Positions 6,103 through 6,563 of a DNA stretch of 6,563 nucleotides are shown here, piece by piece. A program made the translations under genes and the position numbers. The first letter of the stretch is position 1, and each line of letters begins with the position of its first letter. This stretch comes from Acidobacteriota bacterium. GTDB taxonomy: Bacteria; Acidobacteriota; Terriglobia; Terriglobales; Acidobacteriaceae. The DNA is taken from NCBI GenBank assembly GCA_021819255.1, contig JAKART010000131.1:1-6563 (forward strand), read 5' to 3'. A model generated the notes under the pieces. The model was not told where the DNA came from, made no database searches, and was given only the letters and a program-made list of their open reading frames with translations.

Positions 6103-6563
6103 ATGCCCGGCAAGCAAGTCAAAACCTCTGTTGCGGAGCCGAAGGCGAGCGGCAAGACTACGGACGCGGGAATCGTCCAGGAGTCTCTTCGTCCCTATGC
6201 GATTGCCGACAAACTGCGTACCCTGCGTCTGCGCCGGAACATGGGACTGGCTCAGTTGGCGGAGCACACGGGGTTTTCTGCCGCTATGCTGTCGCGGCTG
6301 GAGAATGGGCGGTTGGTGCCGACACTGCCCACGCTGACCAGGATCGCTCTGGTCTTTGGTGTTGGCCTGGACTATTTTTTCAGCGACCCGAGGAAGCGTC
6401 ATGTTGTGTCGTTGGTGCGGCGCAACGAACGTATGCTATTCCCTTCGGACCCAAAGGCCGCTTCCGCTCCATGGCACTTTGAAAGCCTGGACTTTCGTGT
6501 GAATGAGCGCAAGCTGAGCGGCTACTTGGCGCATTTCCATCCCTGGCCGGAGGAAAAGGCCGT
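6103..6563 (+). CDS. XRE-family HTH regulator, probable XRE-cupin type, 3' end cut by window
   Basis: DNA-binding transcription regulator; target unknown. The first 153 residues are visible. A basic, polar N-terminal tail (1-33; MPGKQVKTSVAEPKASGKTT) precedes an XRE/Cro-C1 helix-turn-helix (about 34-94). Its signatures are IADKLRTLRLRRNMGLAQLA, the recognition-helix region FSAAMLSRLENGRLVPTLPT and TRIALVFGVGLDYFFSD. After a linker, residues about 125-153 (FESLDFRVNERKLSGYLAHF, then HPWPEEKA) look like the start of the C-terminal cupin sensor domain typical of this class, where a small ligand would bind; too little is present to be certain. Start: a TGA at 6097-6099 in frame excludes anything earlier, and the next Met falls inside the HTH. 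The Shine-Dalgarno GAGG (6098-6101) is only 1 nt from the ATG, unusually close. Transcribed away from the regulator pseudogene. Confidence 0.88.
   Translation, partial: MPGKQVKTSVAEPKASGKTTDAGIVQESLRPYAIADKLRTLRLRRNMGLAQLAEHTGFSAAMLSRLENGRLVPTLPTLTRIALVFGVGLDYFFSDPRKRHVVSLVRRNERMLFPSDPKAASAPWHFESLDFRVNERKLSGYLAHFHPWPEEKA

Noticed and set aside
5785..6402. A 205-codon minus-strand frame across the spacer and the XRE gene
   Set aside because: About half lies opposite the clear HTH domain; the remaining part has no motif and no ribosome site.
1..6563. CRISPR array, tRNA, rRNA or insertion sequence
   Set aside because: I saw no spaced direct repeats, no tRNA or rRNA signature and no transposase in reading both strands by eye.

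Overview
This is a GC-rich chromosomal window, apart from one AT-rich block near 446-484. Its gene content points to a bacterium. The ArgR sequence (N-terminus MKTQRHQAIREL), the form of the glutamate synthase, and a small winged-helix regulator with the LPNGKLRLALLS and TGATDGNLG signatures resemble proteins I associate with Acidobacteriota (class Terriglobia). That assignment comes from memory of family look, not from a search, and is moderate at best.

Layout. (1) 1-378, minus strand: the arginine repressor argR, with its C-terminal end cut off by the window edge. (2) 379-717: a divergent regulatory region. It holds a textbook pair of 18-bp ARG boxes separated by 3 bp, a TTGACA/TATACA promoter for argR buried in them, an intrinsic-terminator-like hairpin inside the argR leader, and a strongly structured leader ahead of gltB. 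(3) 718-5325, plus strand: gltB, the large (alpha) subunit of glutamate synthase. It has the N-terminal Cys nucleophile, the FMN/2-oxoglutarate domain, the 3Fe-4S cysteines and the C-terminal beta-helix domain, and carries an unusually long insertion in the synthase domain. No gltD follows. (4) 5326-5456: a short convergent spacer with one hairpin. (5) 5457-5766, minus strand: a small winged-helix regulator that reads correctly only if one base is removed near 5650 and that lacks a normal start codon, so it is probably a pseudogene. A promoter with an overlapping inverted repeat lies just upstream. (6) 5789-6102: a gene-free stretch with two hairpin-forming dyads. (7) 6103-6563, plus strand: an XRE-type HTH regulator, probably of the XRE-cupin class, cut off by the window edge.

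How it fits together: argR and gltB are divergently transcribed across a shared ARG-box operator. The arginine repressor therefore most likely regulates itself, and may also influence glutamate synthase, which makes the glutamate from which arginine is built. The right-hand end holds two regulators whose targets are not visible here.

I do not see a new defence, mobile or biosynthetic system in this window. The observations most worth following are the argR-gltB control region (operator, leader terminator, possible leader peptide, nested inverted repeat) and the insertion in GltB.
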